NCBI RefSeq assembly: GCF_036669915.1
Contig: NC_089312.1
Span: 19,526,817-19,590,816, forward strand
Length of the DNA stretch: 64,000 nucleotides
Direction of reading: 5' to 3'
Origin: Pocillopora verrucosa
Lineage: Eukaryota > Cnidaria > Anthozoa > Scleractinia > Pocilloporidae
Shown: positions 13,191 through 25,560 of the stretch, piece after piece
Position numbering within the stretch: the stretch's first letter is position 1
Layout: every line of letters begins with the position of its first letter
Notes under the pieces: generated by a model
Told to the model about the DNA's origin: nothing
What the model saw: the letters and a program-made list of their open reading frames with translations, nothing else
The model's database searches: none
Position numbers and translations under genes: made by a program

Positions 13191-14050
13191 ATAAGTTTTC
13201 CGCAACTATGGATACATCGTCAATTATCGGTACTTACGAAGAATAAAAATTCCGCAACGCTCTCGATTATTTAATCACTGATCCGATTTCATCCCGAGAC
13301 CATGAAATGCGGGAAAAGAAGTTTAGTTTTATGGTCTCTGGGATTTCTTCGATTAACTTTACTGCGCGGGCTGTTTTTCGAAACTGCTCAGACAAGATAT
13401 GGTACTAAACGACTGATCATACTATACAATTTACCCTATTTACCGCGTGGGTGTTTCTGAGTTCACAAAGTATTACTTTAACTTCTGGCATGTTTGGCAT
13501 TGCGAAGATAAATTCTGCAATAGAGGCTCGATTTCAGCCGTTTTCTTGTATCCGATCTTCGATCCTCCCGATAAATAACTCTTTGGAAAAGGAGGTAAGA
13601 GCGGGTTCATTTCCCGATCAGCGGTTAATCATCGTTCCGAAGCCCATTTATATTACGTCTATTGCGTACACATCACGAGTGCAACACGAGGTTATGTGGT
13701 CAGACTCTGATCAGAGTTGCTAGACTGTTCGTAGCCAATTACTTCCCACGATCATCGTTATCTAATACTGAAGTGTTTCAGAAGCACCCCTTAGCCACAG
13801 AAGGTTATGCAACAACAAGGAATTATATTTAGAAAGCTAAAAAAGACAAAATTACTTCAACTTTTGCAAGATGGCATTTTATTACTAGAAATACTGTGAA
13901 TAAATAGTAGAAAAGGATCCGATGCATTTTATTCGTAAAAAATAACTAACTGTCCACTTGATCAGATTGTCCAAGCTGAAATTGTTCGAGGCCATGTGAG
14001 CTGTGCCAAAGAAGAGATCGAACGACAATGATGCAAGGCTTTAAGAACAC

Positions 14051-14260
14051 CTAACCCTTTGACTCCCAGAAGTGACTAAGAAGTAACTTCTCTCCATGAT
14101 ATCCATACATTGTAAAGCAGACAGGTAATAAGAATACTCAAACCCATCATGTAAAAGTTATCTTGATCTAACACCAAATTTTCATTACTAATTTACGAGG
14201 CAAATGTGCAGCAGTTAGAGGGGAGGATTACCAATCAGATCTCAGGAGTTTGAGGGTTAA
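14051..14260 (+). mobile_element. TTAACCC-family MITE-like element, copy 1
   Basis: It starts CTAACCCTTTGACTCCC and ends GAGGGTTAA, giving inverted termini. It shares the opening (AACCCTTT, then GTGAC, then TTCTC with an ATATC) with copies at 19253, 21219 and 59860. It is about 210 bp and non-coding. Confidence 0.55.
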
Positions 14261-15429
14261 ATGTTCAGTTGGAAGGGGCGTTTTACTTCAATTGGTATGG
14301 ACATTTAATTGGGTTAAACCAAGCTAATGCAGGGTCAATGCTGGTCAAAGTAATCGCACTCTTTTAGAAACGCGTTTATGTCGTCTCGTCTTGTCCCCTT
14401 CCCTCCCCCACTAGGTCTCTTGACTGCCCAGCATCACACTTGTCAGTATTCTCATCACCTGGTAAAAACACGCGAGAAGGCCATAATTGTCACTTCAAGT
14501 AACCAATTGCTCATCGACTCGCACTACTAAAGCAACCTGGAGGATTACATCCATTTTAAATGGAAACGGTTATTTGTAGAGGTAAGTATACTTAATATCA
14601 ACAAGATATCTGCACTATGGCTTTAAAAACAAGAGAAAAACTTTAAAATAGTAAAAATGTCATATCGTAAAAATTTGGCTAACTCACTAAAAGTACATAA
14701 TTTGTTCATATATAACCTAATGTAGTACAGTCACTTATACTAAGAAAATCTTTCAGTTTTCACATGTTAGATTTAAAATAGAATAAAATACAAAGTTAAT
14801 AAAGTGAATATTGTTTGGAGAATCAGACAACCAAGAAAAACAATTAATTTTTGACCACATCAACTATTGAGAGCTTGGCAGCCACGATTCTCAAAGACAA
14901 TAGTAATGTATCGATCAAATACAAGACACTCCGTTCACAATACATCATAAAAAGACTGAAATTGGGCGAAAAAGATAGTTATTACAAAACAAGTTTGTAA
15001 AAAATTGAAAATGGCTGAGATAATAAAACGCTTTCACTGAGGGCGGATGTCACCTTTTATCAGTGAATGACCTTAAAGTGAGACTTTAGGGTTAATAAAT
15101 CACTAATTAAGCATCCTTAGTAGAAAAATTACAAAAAAAAAACCAGTCCTTTAGGTTTTCCTTTCAGAAGCCAACGTGCTTCTAAGTTTTACGTCTTCAA
15201 TGATGTGAACGGAGCTTAAGCCGGCGACACACCTAGCGATTTTATACGCCTATCGCAGCGATCAAATTCGTCGCCACCGGCGCATTAAATCGCTTTATGT
15301 AAACTTCATACTATCTAGAATTCCTTCAGTATAAATTTCAAACCCTAACAACATTCTACACAATGTAAAATGGAACGATAGCGCTAAATGTTCGTTTAAG
15401 TTTCAATTAGAAATATTTTTTAGTAACTA

Positions 15430-15690
15430 TGATCCACATACACAACCAATTACAATTACCAAAACAATATCACCTACCGTTACATATCATATGTCAACAA
15501 CATTACGTTGTTCACTTATGCCTTTAATATCCACCAATAAACCCACTCTTTAGTGTACATAGCTCAAATATACATTAAAAAAAGAACGGTTGAATTGTTT
15601 CTGATCGTCAGGGAAAAAACACATTGCTAAAACGCATTGTGCTAACAAAAAGTTTACCGTCGATACCCGACACTAAAAGTGGCGGACGTA
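15430..15690 (+). repeat. Dispersed repeat, copy 2
   Basis: Homologous to 9020-9330 in the same orientation, including the AATAAACCCACTCTT and TAGCTCAAATA words. Its ends are not resolved. Confidence 0.5.
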
Positions 15691-16570
15691 CTCAGCAGGA
15701 AGGAGAAACTGGGCCCGTTGCTTGCCCTTTTATGTTTTTAAAATTGCAAACTGAGATATTTGGTTTGTCAAAAATATATTCTAAAGAATCTCGCTGAGCG
15801 CCCACTGAGGAAGAGTCTGGATTCTTCAATAACACTGAGAGTAAAATTTCGGCGCTTCACTTCATTCTCAATACTCGCCGCTGGCCACAGAATAGTGGGC
15901 ACACAGGCAATGCTTAGCATAACGCACCAACGGTACATTAAACCTTCGACAATGCCACATTTTATACAGTACCTAAAGCATTTTTTTTTTTTGGACTGAG
16001 AAGAAGGGTTTCGAAGGTAAACTTGACTGACCACAAGGCCACGAATTAAGAATTTGGTAACAATCGCCCATTAATCAAGCAGTTATACAAGTGTCTTGCC
16101 GATTTCCCTAATTGCCTGGAAAATCTCCGAAGAACAAAAAAATTTTTAAGGCTTAGATTAATTCTCTAATTATTACAACAAGAATGCTGGCTCCCAATTT
16201 CTTACCAAAGAATTAATGAGAGGTGAAGTCCTCGGTCAACTATGAGCAAAAAGACTAAGAGCTGAAATAGCGCAAATCAGTGAGTAATCTCTATAACTAC
16301 ACCTATAACATTTACAGTTGTACCAATGCATTGGTTACTAATATGGACTTCTCGCTCAAAATTTAAGAATGCAAATGATAATACACACTACACTTTTTTC
16401 ATTGGACCACAAAACTGTTACCGAATTTTGACGACTGCAACAGTTTCATCCTCGAATGACGGACACACGAAACACTAGCTCAAAAGAGGTGATATACACA
16501 GAATGCATTTGAAAAAGAATCTCATGGTTTTTAAAAATGAGTCACATCTAAAAAAAATTAATAAAGGGAG

Positions 16571-16941
16571 TAAGTTTCTAAAGAAACTGTGGTGCTGCGT
16601 CGATGGGAGAGTATAACAGGGTAATTTAGTGTTATCAACTGAGTTGATAACGTAAATTGGTCACCGTAAAGAGTTAAAAGGCTCACGTTTCAGGCGTTAG
16701 CCCTTTGTCAGAGCGATTGGAGGAGCTGTGGGTTTATAAACAGAAAATGGAGCTACGCTACCGGTAGGAAGCCGTTTTTCCATTCCCACCAATAGCATAG
16801 CTCCATTTTCTGCAAATAAACCCAAACACAACCCAGAACTCCTCCAATCGTTCTGACGAAGGGCTAACGCTCGAAACTTCAGTCTTTTAACTCTTTACGG
16901 TGGCCAATTTACGTAACCAACTCAGTTGATAACACTAAATT
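16571..16941. mobile_element. Foldback (palindromic) MITE
   Basis: The part from 16623 to 16941 is a near-perfect inverted repeat. AATTTAGTGTTATCAACTGA at the left is mirrored at the right end, as are the ACCGTAAAGAGTTAAAA, GCGTTAGCCCTT and CAGAAAATGGAGCTA blocks. The loop is only about 20 bp near 16780. A 50-bp head (TTTCTAAAGAAACTGTGGTG) lies outside the palindrome and is shared with the decayed copy at 12996. No coding capacity. Confidence 0.8.
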
Positions 16942-17090
16942 GCATCTAAACAAACCTGCTTACTTGCCATCTACGTGACGGATTTACCTTTTAACAGCGC
17001 AAAGTTGTAAATAGTAACTGCGTTTATTTTCAAGCTGCTATTTTCCAATGTTTCTGTTTGATGTGGGATCTTCAAAAACAGTTACTGTCT

Positions 17091-19085
17091 TTACTTTGCC
17101 GTGATGGCGCTTTTTAACCTCTTAACACACGATTCCAGAGTGCTACTTCTGTCTCTATGCGAACTGATGTGAAGATCCAGATCCATTTGTTCAGCAAAAC
17201 GTCTCTGGCACACCCAGCACCTAAATGGTAACATTTCGTCATCGTCTACGATCATCGGTTCTTCTGCGCCACCCCGAGGACGTTCAAGGGTGTGATCGTT
17301 CTGATGAAGAATATAATGATCGTAAAGTTTTGAGAGTGTGGGGGATGTCACTTCACAATATGAACATTTATATCGTTTTTCCTTGGCGTGGCTTTTCATA
17401 TGAACAGCAAGCGTTGACTGTGTTCTGTAGCAATTTTCACACTGCGTGCACTTAAATGGCCTTTGACCGGTGTGGATTCTCACGTGTCCAGCCAGTTCTG
17501 TGGTGGAGACAAAAGCTATTCCACACTGGCTACATTTGAAGGGTTTGTTAACAATTTTCATTAGCTTATCCATATCAAGATCGGGTTCGGCGCTGTTCAA
17601 TTTTCCACTGTCTTCGGCGGAGGCCACTTTATCGTTGGTAATGGCAATCTGTGCCATCTTAAGCCCTTGTCCTAAATTCAATGTCTGGTCAGAAATACCG
17701 CCTTGCGCTGAAGGCTGTCCGTTGCTTAGAGCCACTTGTTCTTTATGAGCCCCTGAACCAGGCAACGCAGCAGTGTGGTTCGCGCCATTACGAAGGAGGG
17801 AACTGTGAAGTTTTTCATGAATAGCAAGTTCAGACGAGGTACCAAAAGCCATCACACAAAGGTGGCACTTGTGGGGCAGGTCGATCAGATGGAATTTCTT
17901 ATGAGTTGTCAGGTCAGCCATTCGTTTGAAAGACATTTCACATTTAGAGCAAGAAAAAGGTCTGTCACCAATATGACTCCTTCTATGGACGCCAAGTTCA
18001 GATGCAGTCTTGAACTGCTTGGTACAATGGGTGCACTTATACGGTTTCTCACCAGTGTGGGTCCTGCAGTGAACAACCAGCTCTGATGTGGTCTTGAAGC
18101 ACTTTTCGCAACTAGTGCACTTAAAGGGCTTTTCTCCAGTGTGTATTCTTTGATGTACCACAAGTTCGGACTTCCTACCGTAAGATTTGTTACACTGGAC
18201 ACACTTGTATGGTCTTTCCCCCGTGTGAATCACCCAATGCTGGAAGAGCTTGGACTTGAAGGCAAAAGACTTATCACACTGCGAACATTTGTAAAGTTTT
18301 TTACCTCCGTGAGTGTCGGTGTGAGCTGTCAATTCCGCTGAGGTCCTAAACGACATTGAACATGATGAACAATCGAAAGGCTTTGAAACAGAGTGAATTT
18401 TTGAGTGGGTTTCAAGGTGTTGTTTCGTTTTGAACGACTTATCACAAACTGTGCACTTAATGGGCTCGACGACAGAATGATTTTTCTCGTGTTTTTCCTG
18501 TTCAGACGGGGTCTTGAAGCTTCTTTCGCACTGGCTGCATTTGTAGGGTCTCTCTTTGCAGTTGTTTCGCTCATGGATGGTGAGATCGGCCTGCCGGAAA
18601 AAGCCCCTGTCGCACTTAGGACATCGAAAGGGCCTCTGACCCGAGGTAACCTTGTTGTGCAAACCAAGCTCCGACGCTGTTCTGAAAGACTTGTCACAGT
18701 GGAGACATTTATACGGCCTTTCACCAGTGTGAAACCTATCGTGAACAACAAGCTCTGATTTGGTTTTGAACGCCTTCTCGCATTTTAAACAACGAAAAGG
18801 TCTTTCCCCAGTATGAACCCGCTGATGAACCACAAGTTCTGATTCCCTCTTATAGGTCTTGTCGCAATTGGGACACTTGTACGGTCTTTCCCCACTATGG
18901 GTTATCTCGTGAAGAAGTAGTTTGGACCTGTACAAGAAAGCCTTGTCACAATGCGCACATTGGTAGTAATGTACTTTACCAGAACCTTTTTTGTTCGGCT
19001 GTCCTGAGGGCGAGGCATTATGCATTTGTGGAGGTTGACTTCGACTGTTGCAACCGCTAGCTGAGGGCTCAGGGGATCGGTCCAT
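17091..19085 (-). CDS. C2H2 zinc-finger protein, 18 fingers, 664 aa, single coding exon
   Basis: This is a poly-zinc-finger protein, probably a nuclear DNA-binding transcription factor. The start is the ATG at 19085, the first in the frame; stop TAA at 17091-17093. After a 38-residue Ser/Pro-rich head, fourteen fingers follow in tandem (about residues 43-430). A 90-residue linker rich in Ala, Ser and Gln comes next, then fingers 15-17 and a separate finger 18. Many linkers are of the TGERPYK/TGEKPFK type, which marks adjacent DNA-contacting fingers. Finger 4 has Thr where the second His should be, and finger 5 ends HERNNC, so it could bind zinc only as a C2HC finger. No KRAB, SCAN, BTB or ZAD domain is present. 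I cannot assign orthology: the repeated helix word SELVVH suggests internal duplication. A splice acceptor at 19116-19117 (TTTCTTTCCAG) just upstream implies a spliced 5'UTR. Confidence 0.93.
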   Translation of the reverse strand: MDRSPEPSASGCNSRSQPPQMHNASPSGQPNKKGSGKVHYYQCAHCDKAFLYRSKLLLHEITHSGERPYKCPNCDKTYKRESELVVHQRVHTGERPFRCLKCEKAFKTKSELVVHDRFHTGERPYKCLHCDKSFRTASELGLHNKVTSGQRPFRCPKCDRGFFRQADLTIHERNNCKERPYKCSQCERSFKTPSEQEKHEKNHSVVEPIKCTVCDKSFKTKQHLETHSKIHSVSKPFDCSSCSMSFRTSAELTAHTDTHGGKKLYKCSQCDKSFAFKSKLFQHWVIHTGERPYKCVQCNKSYGRKSELVVHQRIHTGEKPFKCTSCEKCFKTTSELVVHCRTHTGEKPYKCTHCTKQFKTASELGVHRRSHIGDRPFSCSKCEMSFKRMADLTTHKKFHLIDLPHKCHLCVMAFGTSSELAIHEKLHSSLLRNGANHTAALPGSGAHKEQVALSNGQPSAQGGISDQTLNLGQGLKMAQIAITNDKVASAEDSGKLNSAEPDLDMDKLMKIVNKPFKCSQCGIAFVSTTELAGHVRIHTGQRPFKCTQCENCYRTQSTLAVHMKSHAKEKRYKCSYCEVTSPTLSKLYDHYILHQNDHTLERPRGGAEEPMIVDDDEMLPFRCWVCQRRFAEQMDLDLHISSHRDRSSTLESCVKRLKSAITAK

Positions 19086-19252
19086 ATATGGAATTCACTT
19101 CAATGGTCACAATCCCTGGAAAGAAAAGTGGTGAAGAGTGTCAGAGTAGCTCAAAATTAATTTGACAAGAAAATATCAAGTTAATAATTTCTTACAAACA
19201 ACATCTGTAGATGAGGATAGAAATGTTATAAAGGAGGGATTTAAAGTCAGTT

Positions 19253-19464
19253 TTAACCCTTTAAACCCAGAGAGTGACTAGCATCAAATTTCTCCCTACA
19301 ATATCACCCCTGAATCACACGTTTAGGTCATGAGAATAAAGGAAATGATCACCAACGAAAGAAGCTTTTGATTGGTAAACAAATTCTCTTTCTCAGCACC
19401 TTAAAAAATGTAGAAAGAGCAGTATGGAGAATATGCATACTGACTTTAGGGTGTAAAGGGTTAA
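19253..19464 (+). mobile_element. TTAACCC-family MITE-like element, copy 2
   Basis: Starts TTAACCCTTTAAACCC and ends GGGTGTAAAGGGTTAA, giving clear inverted termini. Its complement matches 59860-60055 over the full length, including the TATGGAGAATATGCATACTG region and the GATTGGTAAACAAATTCTC region. Confidence 0.7.
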
Positions 19465-19800
19465 GGTTCTTTGGTTTTAGTTTGTACTATGCGTTCTGGC
19501 GTAGTATAAGGAGGCTACAACTAAACAATGCAAATAAACTAAAACTGAAAACATTAGTAAGTTTAGCTACATGTACTAAAGTTAGCTGTGGCAATGGAAA
19601 AGACCATGCTTGCAGTCAAATACTACTCAAAGCTAACAGTGCATTGATCTCCATGAGTGTAAATACTCCCTACAATGACTAAGCGTAAAAAAAGGTCATC
19701 ACTTGACCTGCATGATCTATCCAGCTGGCACTCACTCATCCCAGTTTTAGTAGTGAAAAGGAGTAAAGCCACTGTATGGGATGCCAATGCATCACAAGTT

Positions 19801-19830
19801 ACCCCCCCCCCCCTTCCAAAAAAAAAAAAC
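19801..19830. repeat. Poly-C followed by poly-A run
   Basis: A run of about 12 C is followed by TTCC and then about 12 A. It is a low-complexity site likely to be length-variable. Confidence 0.8.
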
Positions 19831-21218
19831 ATTTCATCAGGCTTTCCTGGCAGTTTGCCACTATCAACATTTATTCTTAAGTGGAGGGAGGCACTGAGAG
19901 TAAAGTGACTTGCCGAAAAAAAACAACAACAACACAAAGAACCAAGCAGGTTCTGAACATGGACCTCTGCACTATGAGTGCAGTGCACCTATAATGTCTT
20001 CCACAATAACTGAAGGAGCCCTCATTATTTATACCGTTCAAAGGGCTGTTGCACCTTGAGGGTGGGTTGCCAATATGTGATCAAGCAGAAGGGAGGGACC
20101 TCATAAGAAATTTATGTAGGGATATCATTACCAACAATAAATGAAATGACAACTTGATACTGCAAAAGACTTATGAATTCAATTTATGAATGGTCCTGGG
20201 TAAAGCAGCTTTTATACATGTAAATGCCGTGTGCAGATATCTCATACTCAAAATCTGGTAGGAGATATCTGGTGTAAGCTGCATTGTGATGCTGATTACA
20301 TATACTTGTATCTAACCTGTGAAAGAGGAGAGGACAATATTTTTGCCTCATGAAGGAGGGGATCAGGAGAAAAAATTAACATGGAACACTACTGTACCAA
20401 CCTCATAACCCTCTAAATTATGATGCCAGAAAAAGGACAACATAACTTTAAATCACACACAGTAAGATCAATATTAGAATACAGGTACGTTGTGTTTTCA
20501 AACTTGCCGCTTTATTTGTCAGATGCCATCGAAAAAAGTGTAAAACCGCTTCCTTCCAAAAATTTTTCTTACGTCATCATAAACTGAAGCCTTGACAGTA
20601 ATTTACAATCACTTCAAGACAGAATGATCATAGAGTGCAAAAGGTTTATTACCAGTCTTAAACCAGGTAACCCTGTGTACAAGCTTGTTAATAGTCTCAT
20701 AGTAGATACTCAATATAATTATGCATCAAGTCCTAGAGAAAGAAATTCAAATATCCATTTATCTCAAACAAATACACTTTATGCATTGCACATGACTAGT
20801 TTTCCATTATTTTGCCTCTATATACTGGTTGGTTGCTAATACAATCAATTTTTCCTTAGCCATATATTTTGTGTTATTACTTTATTATTCTTTGCCGGCC
20901 AGACCTGTAATTCAGTCATTTATACTGCAAGAGGTCTTAATAAACATATCCACTCATACATAACATGTATAATTTCCTTTTTCATCCTCCTCCATTTCCC
21001 AACAAGTTGGCTGCCAGATAAAACAAAGTGTATACACAGTCAACTATCAAGCTTCGAAAGAGCAATAATTTGAAAATGGTTGAAATAAAAAATTCTTAGT
21101 TACCAGCTTTGATTTTGGTTACATTTTTTTCATAACTGTTTTTACCCATTATTTCCAAGATGTATTTTGTGTCTTGGTAAACAGACTCAAAAAGTTTACT
21201 TTGTGAACACTTAACATC

Positions 21219-21490
21219 TTAACCCTTTCACTTCCAAGAGAGACCAAGAGAGGATTTCTCCTCATGATATCAATAAACATTTAAGCAGAACTTTACTGAG
21301 AAGAAAAGTACTACCAAGGGGATATTGTATGATTCAATGTTAAATTCTCAGAAATAAAATCATACAAAGTGCATCGCAGATAGTTGGGAGAATTGATATA
21401 GTGATATCTTGGCTAGGCAAGGCAACAAAAGTGCTACTGTGCAGCATGAAAATTTTGTGAGTTTAGAATTTGAAAGATTTAGGATTGTTA
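21219..21490 (+). mobile_element. TTAACCC-family element, copy 3 (right end unclear)
   Basis: It opens TTAACCCTTTCACTTCC and continues with GAGAGGATTTCTCCTCATGATATC, as in copy 1. I could not find a matching inverted right terminus, so the end is approximate. Confidence 0.4.
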
Positions 21491-24094
21491 TCGACTCAAA
21501 ATTTAAGTTCACATTGAACAAAACCCTGCATCACATAACACCAAAAACTTAGTTTTAGTTTAACAACAACGTCACCCCATGTAAGTCATGAGCCACTTTT
21601 TTTCTCATCCACATTCCACTAAAATACCTCTCTGAATGTTCTCAAGGATCCTGTACACCTCTTAAAAAACTCATCACACAAACAAATCTAAAAATGAAAG
21701 GTTTTCTTTTTCATTTAACATGTTCTTTCGCTCATACAAAAAATCCCAGCATTAATCTTGAGTCATCTAAAAACCATAAATAAATGTTTCTGCAGGTAAC
21801 AAAAATCACTGATTCAAAGAGTATCACTATGGCAAAATTTGTTCTACTTTAGCATGTATCCACCCCTGTTATCATCATCTATCATAAGTCAGGAGTGATG
21901 TGTATTTAAAATTGTACTGATAATTGACTCTAATTTTCAAAAGTACTTTTAATCAAGAGTTATTAACTCATTAATAAAAGTTAAGCTTAAGAGCTGGTGA
22001 ATAAAGAAACAGTGGAGTTAGGCAACAACAAGGAATGGGTAAGGAGTAATTACCTCCAATGCCACTGAACTAGTGTTTACCAAGAAGAATGGTGGAAAAG
22101 AAAAAAGCTTGATAAATACGCAGACCTCTCTCACAGGGCAGCAGACAAAAAATGAAAATACACCCTCAGAGTGGTAAATGGATTGTCTCGCAGATGAATA
22201 AAAAATCTCCAGTTCTACTCAAACCTGACTCTACTTAAGCATCAAAATATTGTCGTTATTTGCTCAGTACCACTACTCAACCATGTAGGCCTAGCTAAAG
22301 AAACAGCTAGAAAGCAATGTAACTAATTAGGGTTTGCTGGAAAACATTATGAGCAAACTTTTCTAAGGAGAAAATAAATGAAAGTCATGACTAGGGGACC
22401 TTCAAAACTACAATAATTGATGCAAGGCTTCTCCAGGTGACTAACCTGTATGGTAAATTATCCAAAATTTTTATTAACCAAGAACTAACTTTATAGCAGA
22501 GCATGGTAAACATCTCGCACTCAGATTTCTAAATCATAAAATCAAACACTCATATGTTTGAATCAAAGAAACTCTGGTTCAGAATTGAAATAAAAAGTTC
22601 TGTCTCAGTTAATAACTTTTTATCAAGGGTCTCCACATCTCAGCCAGTATTGGATTTTCACAAAAGACTCACTCAGGGTGATATAAGTCACATGAACCCT
22701 GCATTGTTCAACACCACAATAAACAATGTCACATGCATCCTGTCTGCCAGACACAGTATTAAATAGGAATTTACTTTGAATTTATTTTGAAAAATCATAT
22801 ATTTGTCATGAGCACACATCAGAGAAAAAATTTCAAACACTTAGGAGGATTTTAATCGAAGCATTGTCCCTGTTGCAGGCTCTAATGCCAGGCGTTTCAG
22901 AACTTGTTACTCGGGAAAACCACATAATGAGGGTATTTACCATGACAGACCTCACTGGCCAGACTGAATCACTAAGGAAGAAAACACTTCTGTTTAGCCC
23001 CCTCAATCGATATTACAGAAATTTAACCACTTTCAGATGAAATTTTCAAACAAAATCAAAGAAAACTCTGATAAAAATGGATCAATTGATTTTCTGGCCA
23101 ACAAATTACAACAGATCATAGGAGCCTTCTGTTATGTAATAAGCATTCTGCTCACTAGGAGACAATCAGGTCAAAACACCTATGTGGAGATTAATGAAGA
23201 GGGATGGGAAATTTTTCTGTTTATACCAAAATACAGAAAGTTACAAGTAGAAAAATGTTTGAAATGTAGGTTTTTTTCATTAAAAAGTGTTCATCGTCTG
23301 ACACTAATTTTTTTCAATACATTTTTATGCAGGAATAAAACTTATGCTTACATGCCTCATTTCGGCTTTGGTGAAATTATCAAGGGAAAGTAAATTCCTG
23401 AACTCTGATCATGGCTTGCTAAAAGAACTACAGCGAATCACTATACAGCATATTTATGTAGCCGTGAGTAAAAAGTAAATTTTAAAGCTTAGAAAACTAT
23501 CAGAGATTGGTGAGAAACCCTCTAGGAATAATCCAACCCAAAAGCATCTTCACTCATCCAGTCAAGGCAAGATTACATCATCACAAACTAATTTGAACAG
23601 GTTGATTACATTTTGTGGAACAATATGACCAAAATATACAATAGAAAAATATCACGCGAAGTATTGAGGAACTGATGAAATTTTAATAAATGCGTGATTT
23701 GTGAACAAGACAAGCGGTAGTTATTCGAAGTGCGACACATGTAATAGCGAAGGTCACGTATGCGATGTGTTAAGTAATCGTAAGCAATGCTAGACATTAA
23801 AACTATGCATGTGTACTTCATAACTACATCGATTATCTATAAACCAAATTTGGGTGCCTTGTTACCAAATGTAAAATTGCAAATCGCTGCAAGACAATGA
23901 GTTGCGCTACGGAGAGCGTAGCTTTGGACAATCGATTCGTTTGCGCTACATGTAGCGATTTTACGTACTAGTCTCGGCTGGGAGTTTCCAAATACCGACA
24001 CATTGGCGAACTCGACCAGGCAGAAAAAGCATATTTAAAAGAATGTGAGCGCGATCAATCGAAAAGCGTAAAGATATAACAATACTTCACTTAC

Positions 24095-24240
24095 CTTTAC
24101 AGCATTTTCTTGAACGGACGTCCGCGTTCAGCTTCCCTTGAATACTCTAAAGTCCTCTTTGAAGAAACTTGAGAAGAAATAACTCATCATCATTCGGCAT
24201 TATGAGCTTGGAATCGAGGCTGGGACGCAGTTCGATGGTT
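24095..24240 (-). promoter_or_regulatory. Possible first non-coding exon and promoter of the zinc-finger gene
   Basis: A consensus donor (GTAAGTG) at 24094 on the minus strand follows a stretch with no open frame. The flank around 24200-24250 is richer in GC and CpG than its surroundings. This fits an upstream non-coding exon spliced to 19115. Transcript data would be needed; the right limit is a guess. Confidence 0.3.
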
Positions 24241-25560
24241 TCTTCGCGGGGGAGGGGTGAGGAATAAGCTGCATGAGCGGGCAAATATAATTTTCCAAAA
24301 CAGGAATTAGGTGTAATTTTTTGTTACTACAATAAAGAAAACTGTTCGTAGGAGCACCTTCTTCAATGACCAAATGACGAATTGATTAAAACCTATTTAT
24401 GCAATGACGTACAGAGAAAAGCTGGTGGCACACAGAGGTCAAGTCTGGTCACGTTCAAAACACGATAAACGTTTAATTATTTCGGTCATGCTCACGTTTC
24501 AAATGTGAACACTGGCCACATGGGCCGCATTGAAGGTAAAGCGGAAAACTCGATGCACGACCGTGTCATTTCATCCGTGCTATTGGTATGAAGGTGTTTT
24601 GTATTTTTAAAGAGAAAATAATAAATAAACTGAAAATAAAAAATGAACAGTTTCAGCCTGCAAGAGGACTTTAGGTAACACCCACGCGAGATAGTAGACA
24701 CGCGGGAACTTTCGAGCTGGTGTCTTCTTCTCGGTCACTTGCGCTATCTGCGTGAAATTTAATGATTTGGACCCGAATTAAGCAAAGATATGAAAATCAA
24801 ATATTTAAGCCTGAAAAATGAAAACCAGATTGACGCATAATTTTGTATCATCAATTAACAGCAGGAGCAAATGGAACACTAAAAGAGATTATTGCGAATA
24901 GCGCAAATATTTTGAAAGCTTCTTAATCCCCAACTTCTCACAGAATAATTTTGTTTATTCTGCGTTATTGTAAACTTCCTCGTGGCCATTTTCTAACAGC
25001 ACTACCACAATAAAGCTATAATATCAAAGCTATTTCAGAGTTCCCAAAAAGTCGTTGGGTCTCTTCGTTCATGTTTCATATTTCTTAGGCGACACGATAG
25101 TATATGCAAACAGGAGAAAACTTCTGACACAAGGAACAACAAAGTTTTTTTTTTTCATTATTATTTTCATCAACCTTTTTCGAAGAGACTTCGAATTTTC
25201 ATCATAGTTTGCTGACCTACGAAAAGCAATGACGCAAAAAAAAAAAAAAACAACAACGACGGCACGTTGATATGTTGCTTTGGTGACCTTTCCAAAGCTG
25301 ATTCAAATAGAGTAATAAAGAAGTTGAAGTGGTGGTGATTTTCCTGAGATAATATAAAATCCGATTTGAGTAATATTGAACGAAAGTGATGCATTAAAAT
25401 CATTCATTCCACTGAAACAGCTGGCTTGTCTCCTTATACCTATCTTTCCCCTCATGAGTAATGTCCCACTGTCTCCCCTCTCTCTCAATTCCATGCATGC
25501 ATGCAGCCTGAAAGATTAGTGACAAAACAGGTCTCACCATGGAGAAACTTCTAGCTTACG
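24241..25560. other. Spacer between the zinc-finger promoter and K2P-A
   Basis: No coding region or defined repeat is seen. There is a poly-T run near 25146 and a poly-A run near 25228 followed by CAACAACGAC. Confidence 0.6.

Larger units (their letters stand above)
13191..16570. other. Gene-free spacer between ANKHD1 and the zinc-finger gene
   Basis: No coding region is supported. A plus-strand open frame of 90 codons at 13451-13723 shows no domain and no splice context. The spacer holds a TTAACCC-family element (14051-14260), a dispersed repeat copy (15430-15690) and a short GC-richer block at 15220-15290 typical of cnidarian intergenic repeats. Otherwise it is unremarkable. Confidence 0.6.
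19116..24094 (-). other. Inferred 5'UTR intron of the zinc-finger gene
   Basis: The acceptor CTTTCCAG ends at 19116 and a strong donor (TAAAG|GTAAGTG) lies at 24093-24094 on the minus strand. The roughly 5 kb between has no supported coding region. It contains two TTAACCC-family elements (19253, 21219), a C-run/A-run at 19801-19830, and otherwise AT-rich unique-looking sequence. Pairing of these two sites is an inference. Confidence 0.4.

Noticed and set aside
13451..13723. 90-codon plus-strand frame in the ANKHD1/zinc-finger spacer
   Set aside because: No recognisable domain and no neighbouring exon.
17225..18758. Several open frames of about 75-140 codons overlapping the zinc-finger gene on both strands
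   Set aside because: They are shadows of the repeated finger sequence; the 664-codon frame has the real domain content.
22554..23393. Open frames of 70 and 118 codons in the zinc-finger 5' intron
   Set aside because: AT-rich, no domain, no evidence of splicing.
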